From Clostridia bacterium (GTDB taxonomy: Bacteria; Bacillota; Clostridia; Christensenellales; Aristaeellaceae), in NCBI GenBank assembly GCA_017471125.1, contig JAFUWR010000007.1, positions 1 to 15,295 of the forward strand: a DNA stretch of 15,295 bases, in the 5' to 3' direction. The notes beneath the pieces were generated by a model. It made no database searches. It had not been told where the DNA came from and worked only from the letters and a program-made list of their open reading frames with translations. The position numbers and the translations under genes were made by a program. The number at the start of each line of letters is the position of its first letter. Within the stretch, counting starts at the first letter, position 1. Shown here one piece after another: positions 1 through 8,585 of the stretch.

Positions 1-191
1 CCGAGCAGTTCTTTGAAAAGCTCAAGGAGAACGGCGGGGTGACGCCGGTCAACGGCTCCCGCGAGCATCGCCGCAGGCGCGGCGGACGGGGGCGCGGCGG
101 CGAGGGCCAGCCCCAGGAGGCGCCTGCCGAGAAGCGCGAAGCGCCATCCGAGAAGCCGGAAGCGCCCGAGGCCCCGAAGGGGGAGGCGTGA
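1..191 (+). CDS. C-terminal tail of an unidentified protein (5' truncated)
   Basis: The reading frame is open from base 3 to the TGA at 189-191 and gives about 62 residues. It begins with a short helical-looking stretch (EQFFEKLKENGG). A basic Arg/Gly-rich patch (REHRRRRGGRGRGG) follows, then a low-complexity Ala/Glu/Pro/Lys tail with near repeats of EAPAEK and EAPSEKPEAPEAP. RGG-like basic tails are typical of flexible nucleic-acid-binding ends, but that is inference. The catalytic part lies outside the window, so I cannot name the family. The next gene starts seven bases after this stop, so the two are probably co-transcribed. Codon use matches the GC-rich neighbours. Confidence 0.7.
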   Translation, partial: EQFFEKLKENGGVTPVNGSREHRRRRGGRGRGGEGQPQEAPAEKREAPSEKPEAPEAPKGEA

Positions 192-197
192 CTGATC

Positions 198-785
198 ATG
201 GACAAGCGACGGCTGACGCTGATGCTGGATGTCCTGACGGCGGCGGCGATCCTGTGGATGCTCATACAGCTTCCCATACCGAGCACGCCGCGCGACCCCG
301 CGCACTTCTGGAGATACCGCAGGGAGATATTGCGGACCCTTGCCTCCGTGCTGTGGCTGATGGGCCTGTGGCTCGACATGTACCCGGCCTGGGACGGGGC
401 GGGGCGCGTCGGCATGATGACGGCGCTCCTTGTGGCGGGGCAGGCGTTCTGCGTGGCGCTGACGCCCTATATGACCGACCTCATCATCGAATCCTACATG
501 GGCCGCTTCTCCCAGCAGCTCTACGGGCTGACGATGTTAGGCACTGCGGCGTTCGGCTGGCTCATACAGCGCTCCCTGAAAAGGGATGACCCGGACGACG
601 CCATGCACGCCGCGGCCTGCGATCGCTGCGGCAAAACGCTGCTCGTTGCGATGGGCGTCATGCTGGTCGGCCTGATCGTCGCCTACGGCAAGCTCCGGCA
701 GGCCATGTGGTATTCGGTGGCGCTGGCGGCTGTCTGGCTGCTGGGCGCGAGCGTGGCGGCGGCATTATCAAAGAAACCCGCGTAA
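198..785 (+). CDS. TMEM175/DUF1211-like six-helix membrane protein
   Basis: A 195-residue integral membrane protein with six hydrophobic segments near residues 9-26, 47-63, 72-90, 105-124, 147-164 and 171-190. The layout resembles the TMEM175 (DUF1211) family, whose bacterial members are potassium-selective channels. The N-terminal R-L-T-L-M-L-D (5-11) aligns with the family's RxxxFSD motif. LTPYMTDL (88-95) aligns with the usual LIPFPT-type stretch, and QLYGLTML (107-114) with the conserved LYGL segment. The FSD core is not conserved (Phe-Ser replaced by Met-Leu), so channel function is uncertain. A CDRC pair at 141-144 lies in the loop before helix 5. The ATG at 198 follows a G-rich site (179-185) overlapping the end of the preceding gene. 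The family call is from sequence pattern only. Confidence 0.7.
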   Translation: MDKRRLTLMLDVLTAAAILWMLIQLPIPSTPRDPAHFWRYRREILRTLASVLWLMGLWLDMYPAWDGAGRVGMMTALLVAGQAFCVALTPYMTDLIIESYMGRFSQQLYGLTMLGTAAFGWLIQRSLKRDDPDDAMHAAACDRCGKTLLVAMGVMLVGLIVAYGKLRQAMWYSVALAAVWLLGASVAAALSKKPA

Positions 786-798
786 CTGTTGCCACGGC

Positions 799-840
799 AA
801 AACCCTCGACTCGCGTAGACTTTTCGCGCCCGGGGGTTTT
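799..840 (+). terminator. Possible intrinsic terminator after the TMEM175-like gene
   Basis: AAAACCC (799-805) pairs with GGGTTTT (834-840), with a weaker inner CGCG/CGCG pairing (813-816 with 825-828). The 3' side ends in four T residues, starting 14 bases after the stop codon at 783-785. The stem is interrupted and the T run is short, so this is a modest candidate. The A-rich and T-rich arms would also let it act from the other strand. Confidence 0.4.
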
Positions 841-906
841 CGTCTGACAGGGTGACGAATTCCCGACAGCCGTTAAAATTTTGTGTCAAAAATGGCCTTA
901 AGGGGG

Positions 907-935
907 TGTACAAAACCCCGATGTTGTGTTATAAT
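907..935 (+). promoter_or_regulatory. Sigma-A type promoter of the small zinc-ribbon gene
   Basis: TGTACA (907-912) is followed by a 17-base spacer and a perfect TATAAT (930-935), which predicts a start of transcription near 942. A small inverted repeat, GGGGT (903-907) with ACCCC (915-919), overlaps the -35 box and could hold an operator. No regulator can be named. The predicted transcript has a leader of about 115 nt before the ATG at 1057. Confidence 0.75.
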
Positions 936-941
936 ACTCAT

Positions 942-1056
942 AGCCCCGATCAAGAGACTCGAAACCGTATCCCTCCGGTGGACCCCTACCGATGACAGGA
1001 CTCGGCAGCAAAGGCTTATACATCGAATGGGCACAACTATTAGGAGGGTATATTCC
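942..1056 (+). other. Long 5' leader with possible RNA structure
   Basis: The region between the predicted start of transcription and the ATG at 1057 can be closed by AGCC (942-945) pairing with GGCT (1013-1016). Inside are a diverged direct repeat, CGATCAAGAGACTCG (947-961) and CGATGACAGGACTCG (990-1004), 11 of 15 identical, and a hairpin formed by CGGTGG and CCTACCG (about 976-991). AGGAGGG (1042-1048) is the ribosome site. I do not recognise a known riboswitch class. Long leaders are common on regulated or stress genes, but folding was judged by eye. Confidence 0.35.
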
Positions 1057-1350
1057 ATGTTCGAAGACAAGACCTTGGTATGCCGTGAGTGCGGCAATGA
1101 ATTCGTGTTTACCGCTTCTGAGCAGCAGTTCTACGCCGATAAGGGCTTCCAGAACGAGCCCGGCCGCTGCCCGGCCTGCCGCGCGGCCCGTCGCGCCGCC
1201 AACGGCGGTGGCAACCGTGGCGAGCGCCAGATGTACGACGTGATCTGCGACGGCTGCGGCCAGCCCACCCAGGTGCCGTTCCAGCCCCGCGGGGATCGCC
1301 CGGTGTATTGCCGCGCCTGCTTCGAGGCCAATCGTCAGAGCCGCTTCTAA
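1057..1350 (+). CDS. Small protein with two zinc ribbons (CxxC...CxxC)
   Basis: A 97-residue protein with four CxxC knuckles. CREC (9-12) with CPAC near residue 40 forms the first ribbon, similar to the short zinc-binding domain usually annotated zf-trcl. CDGC with CRAC near the C-terminus forms a second ribbon of the CxxC-x17-20-CxxC type, which is widespread in Clostridia as the module following a MYDVICD stretch. A Gly/Asn/Arg-rich linker (AANGGGNRGER) joins them. The frame is open upstream to 883, but the ATG at 1057 is chosen because AGGAGGG (1042-1048) sits eight bases before it and a promoter at 907-935 lies inside the longer frame. It is a monocistronic unit with its own promoter and terminator, which suggests strong independent expression. 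The molecular function of this family is unknown; nucleic-acid or protein binding is plausible. Confidence 0.85.
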   Translation: MFEDKTLVCRECGNEFVFTASEQQFYADKGFQNEPGRCPACRAARRAANGGGNRGERQMYDVICDGCGQPTQVPFQPRGDRPVYCRACFEANRQSRF

Positions 1351-1369
1351 GCCAAGGCACATCATACAG

Positions 1370-1401
1370 AGACAGCAGTCCGTTTGGACGGCTGTCTTTT
1401 T
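1370..1401 (+). terminator. Rho-independent terminator of the zinc-ribbon gene
   Basis: AGACAGC-A-GTCC (1370-1381), loop GTTT, then GGAC-G-GCTGTCT (1386-1397): an 11-bp stem with a single A/G mismatch. A run of T residues follows to 1401. It begins 20 bases after the stop codon. This is a textbook intrinsic terminator. Confidence 0.93.
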
Positions 1402-1448
1402 CACACATTCGTCGTGACTGTACAGTTTCGTCCGCAATATTGGAATCC

Positions 1449-1577
1449 AGGCAGTAGGGAGTAGGCAGTAGGGAGTAGGGAAAGTTACCGGCTACCGCAT
1501 GGAAAAGCCAATAGTAACAGTAAAAGTGAAAGGCTGGCCGTGACCCCTACTGCCTACTCCCTACTGCCTACTCCCTA
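1449..1577. repeat. Paired inverted arrays of a 14-base repeat (large hairpin element)
   Basis: The left arm (about 1450-1480) is two and a bit copies of GGCAGTAGGGAGTA. The right arm (about 1544-1577) holds the reverse complement (CTACTGCCTACTCC) in the same number. Bases 1450-1473 and 1545-1568 are a perfect 24-bp inverted pair, and the tandem structure allows pairing in more than one register. The interior (1482-1543) is not coding. It contains GTTAC/GTAAC and AGCC/GGCT pairs. The element sits between the terminator at 1370-1401 and the prfC promoter. It looks like a dispersed intergenic repeat or a small non-autonomous palindromic element. No transposase is present. Confidence 0.85.
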
Positions 1578-1653
1578 AACGAATCCCCCGTTTGATGTAC
1601 GAACGAAATAGTTACGATTTGTCAATATTAACGCAATCGACAGGCTGACGCGG

Positions 1654-1683
1654 TTGACAGGCCAAAGGGCGGAACATTACAAT
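1654..1683 (+). promoter_or_regulatory. Promoter of the prfC-led gene run
   Basis: A perfect TTGACA (1654-1659) is followed by an 18-base spacer and TACAAT (1678-1683), placing the start of transcription near 1690 and giving a leader of about 37 nt. No other good promoter was seen in the five downstream gaps (3344-3370, 3734-3796, 5630-5635, 6665-6680, 7770-7785). This one probably drives the whole run to 8580. The AT-richer stretch 1578-1653, between the repeat and this promoter, shows nothing else recognisable. Confidence 0.75.
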
Positions 1684-1726
1684 ATAGTGTGATTCATGCA
1701 AGCATAGTATAGTGAGGGGAATCGAC

Positions 1727-3343
1727 ATGGCTCATCCCGAACTCAGGGCCGAGGTGGCCCGCAGGCGCACCTTCGCCATCATATCCCATCCCGACGCCGG
1801 CAAGACCACGCTGACGGAGAAGCTGCTGCTCTACGGCGGCGCGATCCGGCAGGCGGGTTCCGTCAAGGCCCGCAAGGCCGCGCGGCACGCCACCTCCGAC
1901 TGGATGGAGATCGAAAAGCAGCGCGGCATCTCGGTCACGTCGTCGGCGATGCAGTTCGACTACAACGGTTTTAGGATAAACATATTGGACACCCCCGGCC
2001 ACCAGGACTTCTCGGAGGACACCTACCGCACCCTGGTCGCCGCGGACAGCGCCGTGATGCTCATCGACAACGCCAAGGGCGTGGAGGAGCAGACCATCAA
2101 GCTGTTCAAGGTGTGCCGCCTTCGGTCGATCCCCATCTTCACGTTCATCAACAAGATGGACCGCACGGGCCGCGACCCCTTCGAGCTGATGGAGGACATC
2201 GAGTCCGTGCTGGGCATACGCTCCTGCCCGGTCAACTGGCCCATCGGCATCCACGGGGACTTCAAGGGTGTGTACCATCGGGACACCCGGCTGATCGAGC
2301 TGTACTCCGGCGGCGACCACGGCCAGGGCCAGGTCAACGTGGAGACCGTGTCCATCGACGACCCCGATTGCCCGGACAAGATCGGCCAGAGCTACTACGA
2401 CAAGCTGATCGAGGACATCGAGCTATTGGACGTGGCGGGCGACGAGTTCGACATGGAGAAGATACTCGCGGGCCAACTGACGCCCATGTTCTTCGGCTCC
2501 GCCACCAACAACTTCGGCGTCGAGCCGTTCCTGAACCGCTTCCTGTCCTACACCAAGTCGCCCACGCCCCGGGTGGCCGAGGGCGTCGGCCCCATCGACC
2601 CGGACGACGAGAAGTTCACCGGCTTCATCTTCAAGATCCAGGCCAACATGAACCCCGCCCACCGCGACCGGCTGGCCTTCATGCGGGTGTGCTCCGGCGT
2701 GTTCGAGAAGGGCATGACCGTGTGGCACTCCTCCACCAATTCCAAGGTAAAGCTGGCTCAGCCCCAGACCTTCATGGCCCAGGAGCACGAGAGCGTGGAG
2801 ACGGCCTATCCCGGCGACATCATCGGCCTGTTCGACCCGGGCATATTCAGGCTGGGCGACACCATCTGCACCGGGAGCCCCGTCCGATATTCGGGCATCC
2901 CGCTGTTCGCGCCGGAGTTCTTCTGCCGCGTGAGCCCCGAGGACTCCATGAAGCGCAAGCAGTTCTTGAAGGGCATCAACCAGTTGTCCCAGGAGGGCGC
3001 GATACAGACCTTTAAGCGGCCCAACATCGGCCGCGAGGAGATGATCGCGGGCGTCGTGGGCGTGCTTCAAATGGACGTGCTGGAATACAGGCTCAAGAGC
3101 GAGTACGGCGTGGACATCATAAGGGAGAACCTGCCCTTCCGCTTCGTCAGATGGGTGGTGGAGACGCCGAAGCCGCTTGAAAAGCTGCGGCTCACGTCCA
3201 CCACGGCCATCGCCGAGGACCGCGTGGGTCGGCCCGTGCTGATGTTTGAAAACGAGTGGTCCATCCGCCTGGCGGGGGAGAACAACGAGGGCCTGGTGCT
3301 GGCTGAGACGGCGGACCGCATGACGGCGGACGAGATGGAATAA
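1727..3343 (+). CDS. prfC: Peptide chain release factor 3 (RF3)
   Basis: A 538-residue translational GTPase that recycles class I release factors RF1/RF2 from the ribosome after termination. The G domain is complete. G1 is SHPDAGKTT (20-28), the RF3-type P loop with Pro-Asp-Ala where EF-G has Val-Asp-His. The switch I RGISV is at 66-70, G3 DTPGHQDF at 88-95 and G4 NKMD at 142-145. RF3-typical stretches follow, including TEKLLLYGGAIRQAG (30-44), domain II and the C-terminal domain, and the length is normal. The ATG at 1727 is preferred over an upstream in-frame GTG at 1712 because GAGGGGA lies just before it and family members begin close to this residue. It leads a likely operon with typA, another ribosome-associated GTPase. 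Confidence 0.96.
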   Translation: MAHPELRAEVARRRTFAIISHPDAGKTTLTEKLLLYGGAIRQAGSVKARKAARHATSDWMEIEKQRGISVTSSAMQFDYNGFRINILDTPGHQDFSEDTYRTLVAADSAVMLIDNAKGVEEQTIKLFKVCRLRSIPIFTFINKMDRTGRDPFELMEDIESVLGIRSCPVNWPIGIHGDFKGVYHRDTRLIELYSGGDHGQGQVNVETVSIDDPDCPDKIGQSYYDKLIEDIELLDVAGDEFDMEKILAGQLTPMFFGSATNNFGVEPFLNRFLSYTKSPTPRVAEGVGPIDPDDEKFTGFIFKIQANMNPAHRDRLAFMRVCSGVFEKGMTVWHSSTNSKVKLAQPQTFMAQEHESVETAYPGDIIGLFDPGIFRLGDTICTGSPVRYSGIPLFAPEFFCRVSPEDSMKRKQFLKGINQLSQEGAIQTFKRPNIGREEMIAGVVGVLQMDVLEYRLKSEYGVDIIRENLPFRFVRWVVETPKPLEKLRLTSTTAIAEDRVGRPVLMFENEWSIRLAGENNEGLVLAETADRMTADEME

Positions 3344-3370
3344 ACATTTGAAAGGTCAATAAGAAGAAAA

Positions 3371-3733
3371 ATGACAATTACAACGACCGAAAAAAACGGG
3401 ATGATCTGCGCTATTGTAAACAGCAACGATATCGTGATCACTGACGCCCAATCTGCCTTGGATGTATTGATGACTGCGAAATATGATGTCGGAACAAAGA
3501 ACATCGTTATCAGCAAGAAGCTGATCGTTGAGGATTTCTTTATTCTCAGCAGCGGCCTGGCAGGAGAGATATTGCAGAAGTACGTCAATTATGGCGGACG
3601 CATCGCTATCTATGGCGACTATTCCCATTACACAAGCAAGCCTCTTCATGACTTCATCTATGAGAGCAACAAAGGCAAGGATGTGTTTTTTGTCGGCACA
3701 CAGGAAGAAGCAGTGGATAAGCTGACGCAGTAA
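3371..3733 (+). CDS. DUF4180 domain protein
   Basis: A 120-residue protein that matches the DUF4180 family over its whole length. It has an N-terminal beta stretch (ICAIVNSNDIVITDAQSALD), the EDFFILSSGLAGEILQKYVNY block and the very conserved DFIYESNKGKDVFFV block near the C-terminus. No catalytic residues are known for this family and its function is unestablished. The gene is visibly richer in A and T than prfC and typA on either side, with many A/T-ending codons, which suggests later acquisition. It starts 27 bases after prfC and has only a weak purine-rich ribosome site (AAGAAGAAA). No promoter of its own was found. A short hairpin, TGCCG/CGGCA (3734-3749), lies right after the stop but lacks a T run. 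Confidence 0.88.
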   Translation: MTITTTEKNGMICAIVNSNDIVITDAQSALDVLMTAKYDVGTKNIVISKKLIVEDFFILSSGLAGEILQKYVNYGGRIAIYGDYSHYTSKPLHDFIYESNKGKDVFFVGTQEEAVDKLTQ

Positions 3734-3796
3734 TGCCGGTTTATCGGCACGCTTGAAATACCGCAAATCACTTCAACAAAAAAAGGAGTCTTACCC

Positions 3797-5629
<1,833 letters not shown>

Positions 5630-5635
5630 TAACTG

Positions 5636-6664
5636 ATGAAGAGCGAAAAGACCCGGGCGATCGGCTTCGCCCTGCTGGCGGCGGCGTTCTACGCGGTGAA
5701 CGTCCCGCTGTCGAAGGTGCTGCTCCGGGACGTGGGGCCGACGATGATGGCGGCGCTGCTGTACCTGGGCGCGGGCATCGGCATCGGGCTGATGTCCTGC
5801 CTTAAACAGACGGGCGAGGAGGAGACGCCGAAGCTCACCCGCGGGGACCTGCCCTACGTGATCGGCATGATCGCGTTGGACATCGCCGCGCCGATCCTGC
5901 TGATGCTGGGCATCAGCCACGGCTCGTCCTCCAACGCCTCGCTGCTCGGCAACTTCGAGATCGTGGCCACGACGCTGGTGGCGCTGATGGTGTTTCGGGA
6001 GCAGGTGTCCGGGCGGCTGTGGGTGGCCATTGGGCTCATCACCTTGTCCAGCGCCATGCTGTCCTTCGAGCGCGGGAGCATGGACTTCTCCTACGGCTCG
6101 CTGCTGGTGCTGGGCGCGACGGTGTGCTGGGGCTTTGAGAACAACTGCACCCGTCGGCTGGCCGACAAGAGCGCCTACCAGATCGTCATATTGAAGGGCA
6201 TCTTCTCCGGCCTGGGCGCGCTGTGCATCGCCCTGTTCAAGGGCGAGCGCTTCCCGGACATGACGCACGCGGCGCTGGCGCTGCTGCTGGGGTTCGTGGC
6301 CTACGGGCTGAGCATCTTTTTGTACGTGCGGGCCCAGGCGGTGCTGGGCGCGGCCCGGACCAGCGCCTACTATGCCGTAAACCCGTTCATCGGCGCGTTC
6401 CTGTCGCTGGTGTTTTTGCGGGAGGCGCTTCATTGGATGTACCTGTCGGCGCTGGTGGTGATGGCGGCGGGTACGGCGCTGGTGGTGGCGGACACGCTGG
6501 TGCAGAGCCACGTCCACGCCCATCAGCACACCTACACCCACACCCACGGCGGCACGACCCACACCCACACCATCACCCATGCCCACGCCCACAACCACTA
6601 CCTGACCACCGCCGGGCACCAGCACCACCACACCCACGGCACGCTGGAGCTCGACCACCATTGA
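5636..6664 (+). CDS. EamA/DMT-family transporter with a histidine-rich C-terminal tail
   Basis: A 342-residue membrane protein of the drug/metabolite transporter superfamily. It has about ten hydrophobic helices as two EamA repeats over residues 8-290, with the family stretches AAAFYAVNVPLSKVLL (15-30) and TSAYYAVNPFIGAFLSLVFL in the second repeat. The usual family length is near 290-300. The extra 51 residues (292-342, bases 6509-6661) hold 19 histidines, mostly as HxH and HTH pairs. This suggests binding of zinc, nickel or cobalt at the membrane surface. DMT proteins with such tails are known in other bacteria, so a metal-linked export role is plausible, but the substrate is unknown. The ATG lies seven bases after the typA stop with no good ribosome site, which suggests translational coupling to typA. 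Confidence 0.88.
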   Translation: MKSEKTRAIGFALLAAAFYAVNVPLSKVLLRDVGPTMMAALLYLGAGIGIGLMSCLKQTGEEETPKLTRGDLPYVIGMIALDIAAPILLMLGISHGSSSNASLLGNFEIVATTLVALMVFREQVSGRLWVAIGLITLSSAMLSFERGSMDFSYGSLLVLGATVCWGFENNCTRRLADKSAYQIVILKGIFSGLGALCIALFKGERFPDMTHAALALLLGFVAYGLSIFLYVRAQAVLGAARTSAYYAVNPFIGAFLSLVFLREALHWMYLSALVVMAAGTALVVADTLVQSHVHAHQHTYTHTHGGTTHTHTITHAHAHNHYLTTAGHQHHHTHGTLELDHH

Positions 6665-6680
6665 CAAAGGCGGGTCCCAC

Positions 6681-7769
6681 ATGATCGTCACCGATTTGCG
6701 GCTCAGGCAGTACCGCAGCTACGAAGCCTGCGCCCTCGCGCCCTGCGAGGGCGTCAACGTGCTTTTGGGCGACAACGGCCAGGGCAAGACCAACGTGCTG
6801 GAGGCGCTTTACCTGTGCTGCACCGGGCGCTCCCACCGCACCCGGCAGGACCGGGAGCTGATACGCTGGGGCGCGGACTTCGCCTCGGTGAAGGTGGAGG
6901 CCCAGCGCCGGGACGGGAGCCACCAGGTCGAGATCGTGTTGCCCCAGGCGGGGCGGCGGAAGCTCAAGATCGCGGGGCAGGAGGTATCGAAATCTGGTGA
7001 ATTGATGGGCCACGTGACGGGCGTGCTGTTCTCCCCGGAGGACCTGCGCACCGTCAAGGACGGCCCCGCCGAGCGCCGCCGGTTCGTGGACATGGCGCTC
7101 TCCCAGATCAAGCCTTCCTATTACTATGCCTTGCAGCGCTACGCCCGCGCCCTAAAGCAGCGCAATGAGGTGCTGAAGCTGGCGTCCGTACAGCCGGGGC
7201 TGCTGCCGACCCTCGATTCCTGGGACGAGCAGCTGGCCCAGGCGGGCGCGGAGCTGATGGCCCAGCGCCGGGGATATGTGGCGCGGCTGTCCGCGGAGGC
7301 GGGGGAGACCCATCGGGAGATCTCCGACGGCAGGGAACGATTGGAGATACGCTACGCGCCCAGCGTGACCCTCGGCGACGATCGGCAGGCCATACTGGAC
7401 GGGCTGTTCGCCGCGCGGGAGAACGACCTGCGGCGCATGACCACGTCCGTCGGCCCCCATCGGGACGACGTGCTGCTGATGATCGGTGGGCGGGATGTGC
7501 GTGCCTACGGCTCCCAGGGCCAGCAGCGCACCGCGGCGCTGGCGATGCGGCTGTCGGAGCTCAACGTGATGCGGGAGGTCATGGGGGAGTGGCCGATGCT
7601 GATGCTGGACGACGTGATGAGCGAGCTGGACCCCTCCCGTCGGCGGCAGTTGGTGAACCGGCTCGACGGCATACAGACCTTCATCACCTGCACGGACGTG
7701 GACGACCTGGCCGGGGCGCGGATCGGCAAGGCCTGGCGGGTCAGCGGAGGAACACTCGCGGAGGCGTGA
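6681..7769 (+). CDS. recF: DNA replication and repair protein RecF
   Basis: A 362-residue SMC-like ATPase that helps load RecA at gapped DNA with RecO and RecR. Walker A GDNGQGKT is at 30-37. The RecF-typical SPEDLRTVKDGPAERRRFVD block follows, then SVGPHRDD, the ABC signature SQGQQR (278-283) and Walker B MLMLDDVMSELD (306-317). The length is standard. The ATG at 6681 follows a GGCGGG/AAAGG purine-rich site and gives the usual N-terminus. In many Firmicutes recF sits in the dnaA-dnaN-recF-gyrB origin cluster. Here its neighbours are an EamA transporter and a zinc-ribbon membrane protein, with no dnaN or gyrB in view, so the gene has been relocated or separated from that cluster. Confidence 0.96.
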   Translation: MIVTDLRLRQYRSYEACALAPCEGVNVLLGDNGQGKTNVLEALYLCCTGRSHRTRQDRELIRWGADFASVKVEAQRRDGSHQVEIVLPQAGRRKLKIAGQEVSKSGELMGHVTGVLFSPEDLRTVKDGPAERRRFVDMALSQIKPSYYYALQRYARALKQRNEVLKLASVQPGLLPTLDSWDEQLAQAGAELMAQRRGYVARLSAEAGETHREISDGRERLEIRYAPSVTLGDDRQAILDGLFAARENDLRRMTTSVGPHRDDVLLMIGGRDVRAYGSQGQQRTAALAMRLSELNVMREVMGEWPMLMLDDVMSELDPSRRRQLVNRLDGIQTFITCTDVDDLAGARIGKAWRVSGGTLAEA

Positions 7770-7785
7770 TATAGGAGGTGTGCGA

Positions 7786-8580
7786 ATGAACGATAAGCAC
7801 TTTTGCCCGAACTGCGGCGCGGCGCTGGCGCCGGAGCAGAGCTTCTGCCCGAACTGCGGCACGGCGCTGGCCGTGGCGACGGACTACCATCCCGAGACGG
7901 GCGCCGCGCCCAGAACCATCGAGGAACTGCGGCTCTACTGCGAATACCACCACATGCCCCTTGAGAAGATGCGCTTCTTCGTGGGCGTGGACTACAAGCA
8001 GCCCCGGGCCTTCGGCATCTACCGGGACGGCGGGCGCTATGTGGTCTACAAGAACAAGGACAACGGCAGCCGCGCCGTGCGCTACGACGGGCCGGACGAG
8101 GCCTACGCCGTCAACGAGCTGTACGCCAAGCTGCTGGACGAGTGCCACAAGCGCAACATCTGGCCCGGCGGCAAGCCCAAGGAGGTCGCCGAGCGGGAGA
8201 AGAAGAGCAAGCGCAACTTCGTCATCCTCGTGGTAGTGCTGGCGCTGGCCTTCGCGGTGTTCTCGTTCCTGGCTGTGCGCCACGAGAACCGCGTCCACGC
8301 CCACGACGGCTACTACCGCTTCAACGACGACGCGCTGTACTACCGCTATGGCGACGACTGGTACTACGACGACTATTATTACGACTGGGTGATATGGAAC
8401 AGCATCCCCTACGACGACTACGAGAGCTACTATATCGGCAGCGACTACGACGACGGCTGGGGATACAGCGACTTCGCGTACTCCGACGCCTGGGAGAGCA
8501 TCCAGGACGAGAACCGCACCAGCTCCTCCGACTACGATTCCTGGGATTCCGGCGGGACCGATTGGTCGTCGGATTGGTAA
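7786..8580 (+). CDS. Membrane-anchored double zinc-ribbon protein with Tyr/Asp-rich tail
   Basis: 264 residues. An N-terminal double zinc knuckle, CPNCG (7-11) and CPNCG (21-25), is followed by a soluble domain (43-125) rich in aromatic residues (EELRLYCEYHHMPLEKMRFF, then VYKNKDNGSRAVRYDGPDEAYAVNE). Similar domains occur in uncharacterised clostridial zinc-ribbon proteins. A basic stretch, EREKKSKR, leads into one membrane helix (144-164). The last 100 residues hold 18 tyrosines and many Asp, Trp and Ser. By the positive-inside rule the zinc ribbons are cytosolic and the tail is outside. The start is the ATG at 7786, seven bases after AGGAGG (7773-7778); a GTG two codons earlier is less well placed. 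It is the last gene of the run and stops just before the hairpin at 8586. Function unknown. Confidence 0.82.
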   Translation: MNDKHFCPNCGAALAPEQSFCPNCGTALAVATDYHPETGAAPRTIEELRLYCEYHHMPLEKMRFFVGVDYKQPRAFGIYRDGGRYVVYKNKDNGSRAVRYDGPDEAYAVNELYAKLLDECHKRNIWPGGKPKEVAEREKKSKRNFVILVVVLALAFAVFSFLAVRHENRVHAHDGYYRFNDDALYYRYGDDWYYDDYYYDWVIWNSIPYDDYESYYIGSDYDDGWGYSDFAYSDAWESIQDENRTSSSDYDSWDSGGTDWSSDW

Positions 8581-8585
8581 ATATG

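Noticed and set aside
970..1000. T-box riboswitch suggested by GGTGGACC in the leader
   Set aside because: The T-box core needs an unpaired base between GGTGG and ACC plus a specifier stem and terminator. None is present, and the gene is not an aminoacyl-tRNA or amino-acid gene.
883..1056. N-terminal extension of the two-zinc-ribbon gene to an in-frame ATG at 883
   Set aside because: A promoter with perfect -10 (930-935) lies inside it, a strong ribosome site sits just before the ATG at 1057, and the extension has no family resemblance.
898..1437. 179-residue minus-strand frame opposite the zinc-ribbon gene
   Set aside because: Runs across the terminator and promoter of a clear gene on the other strand. 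Composition is that of a shadow frame.
1449..1577. CRISPR array
   Set aside because: The units are tandem without spacers and occur in both orientations. No cas genes are present.
1712..1726. GTG start for prfC at 1712
   Set aside because: The purine-rich ribosome site lies between this GTG and the ATG at 1727, and RF3 proteins begin near the ATG.
3734..3749. Terminator after the DUF4180 gene (TGCCG/CGGCA)
   Set aside because: Only a five-base-pair stem and no T run, so read-through into typA is expected.
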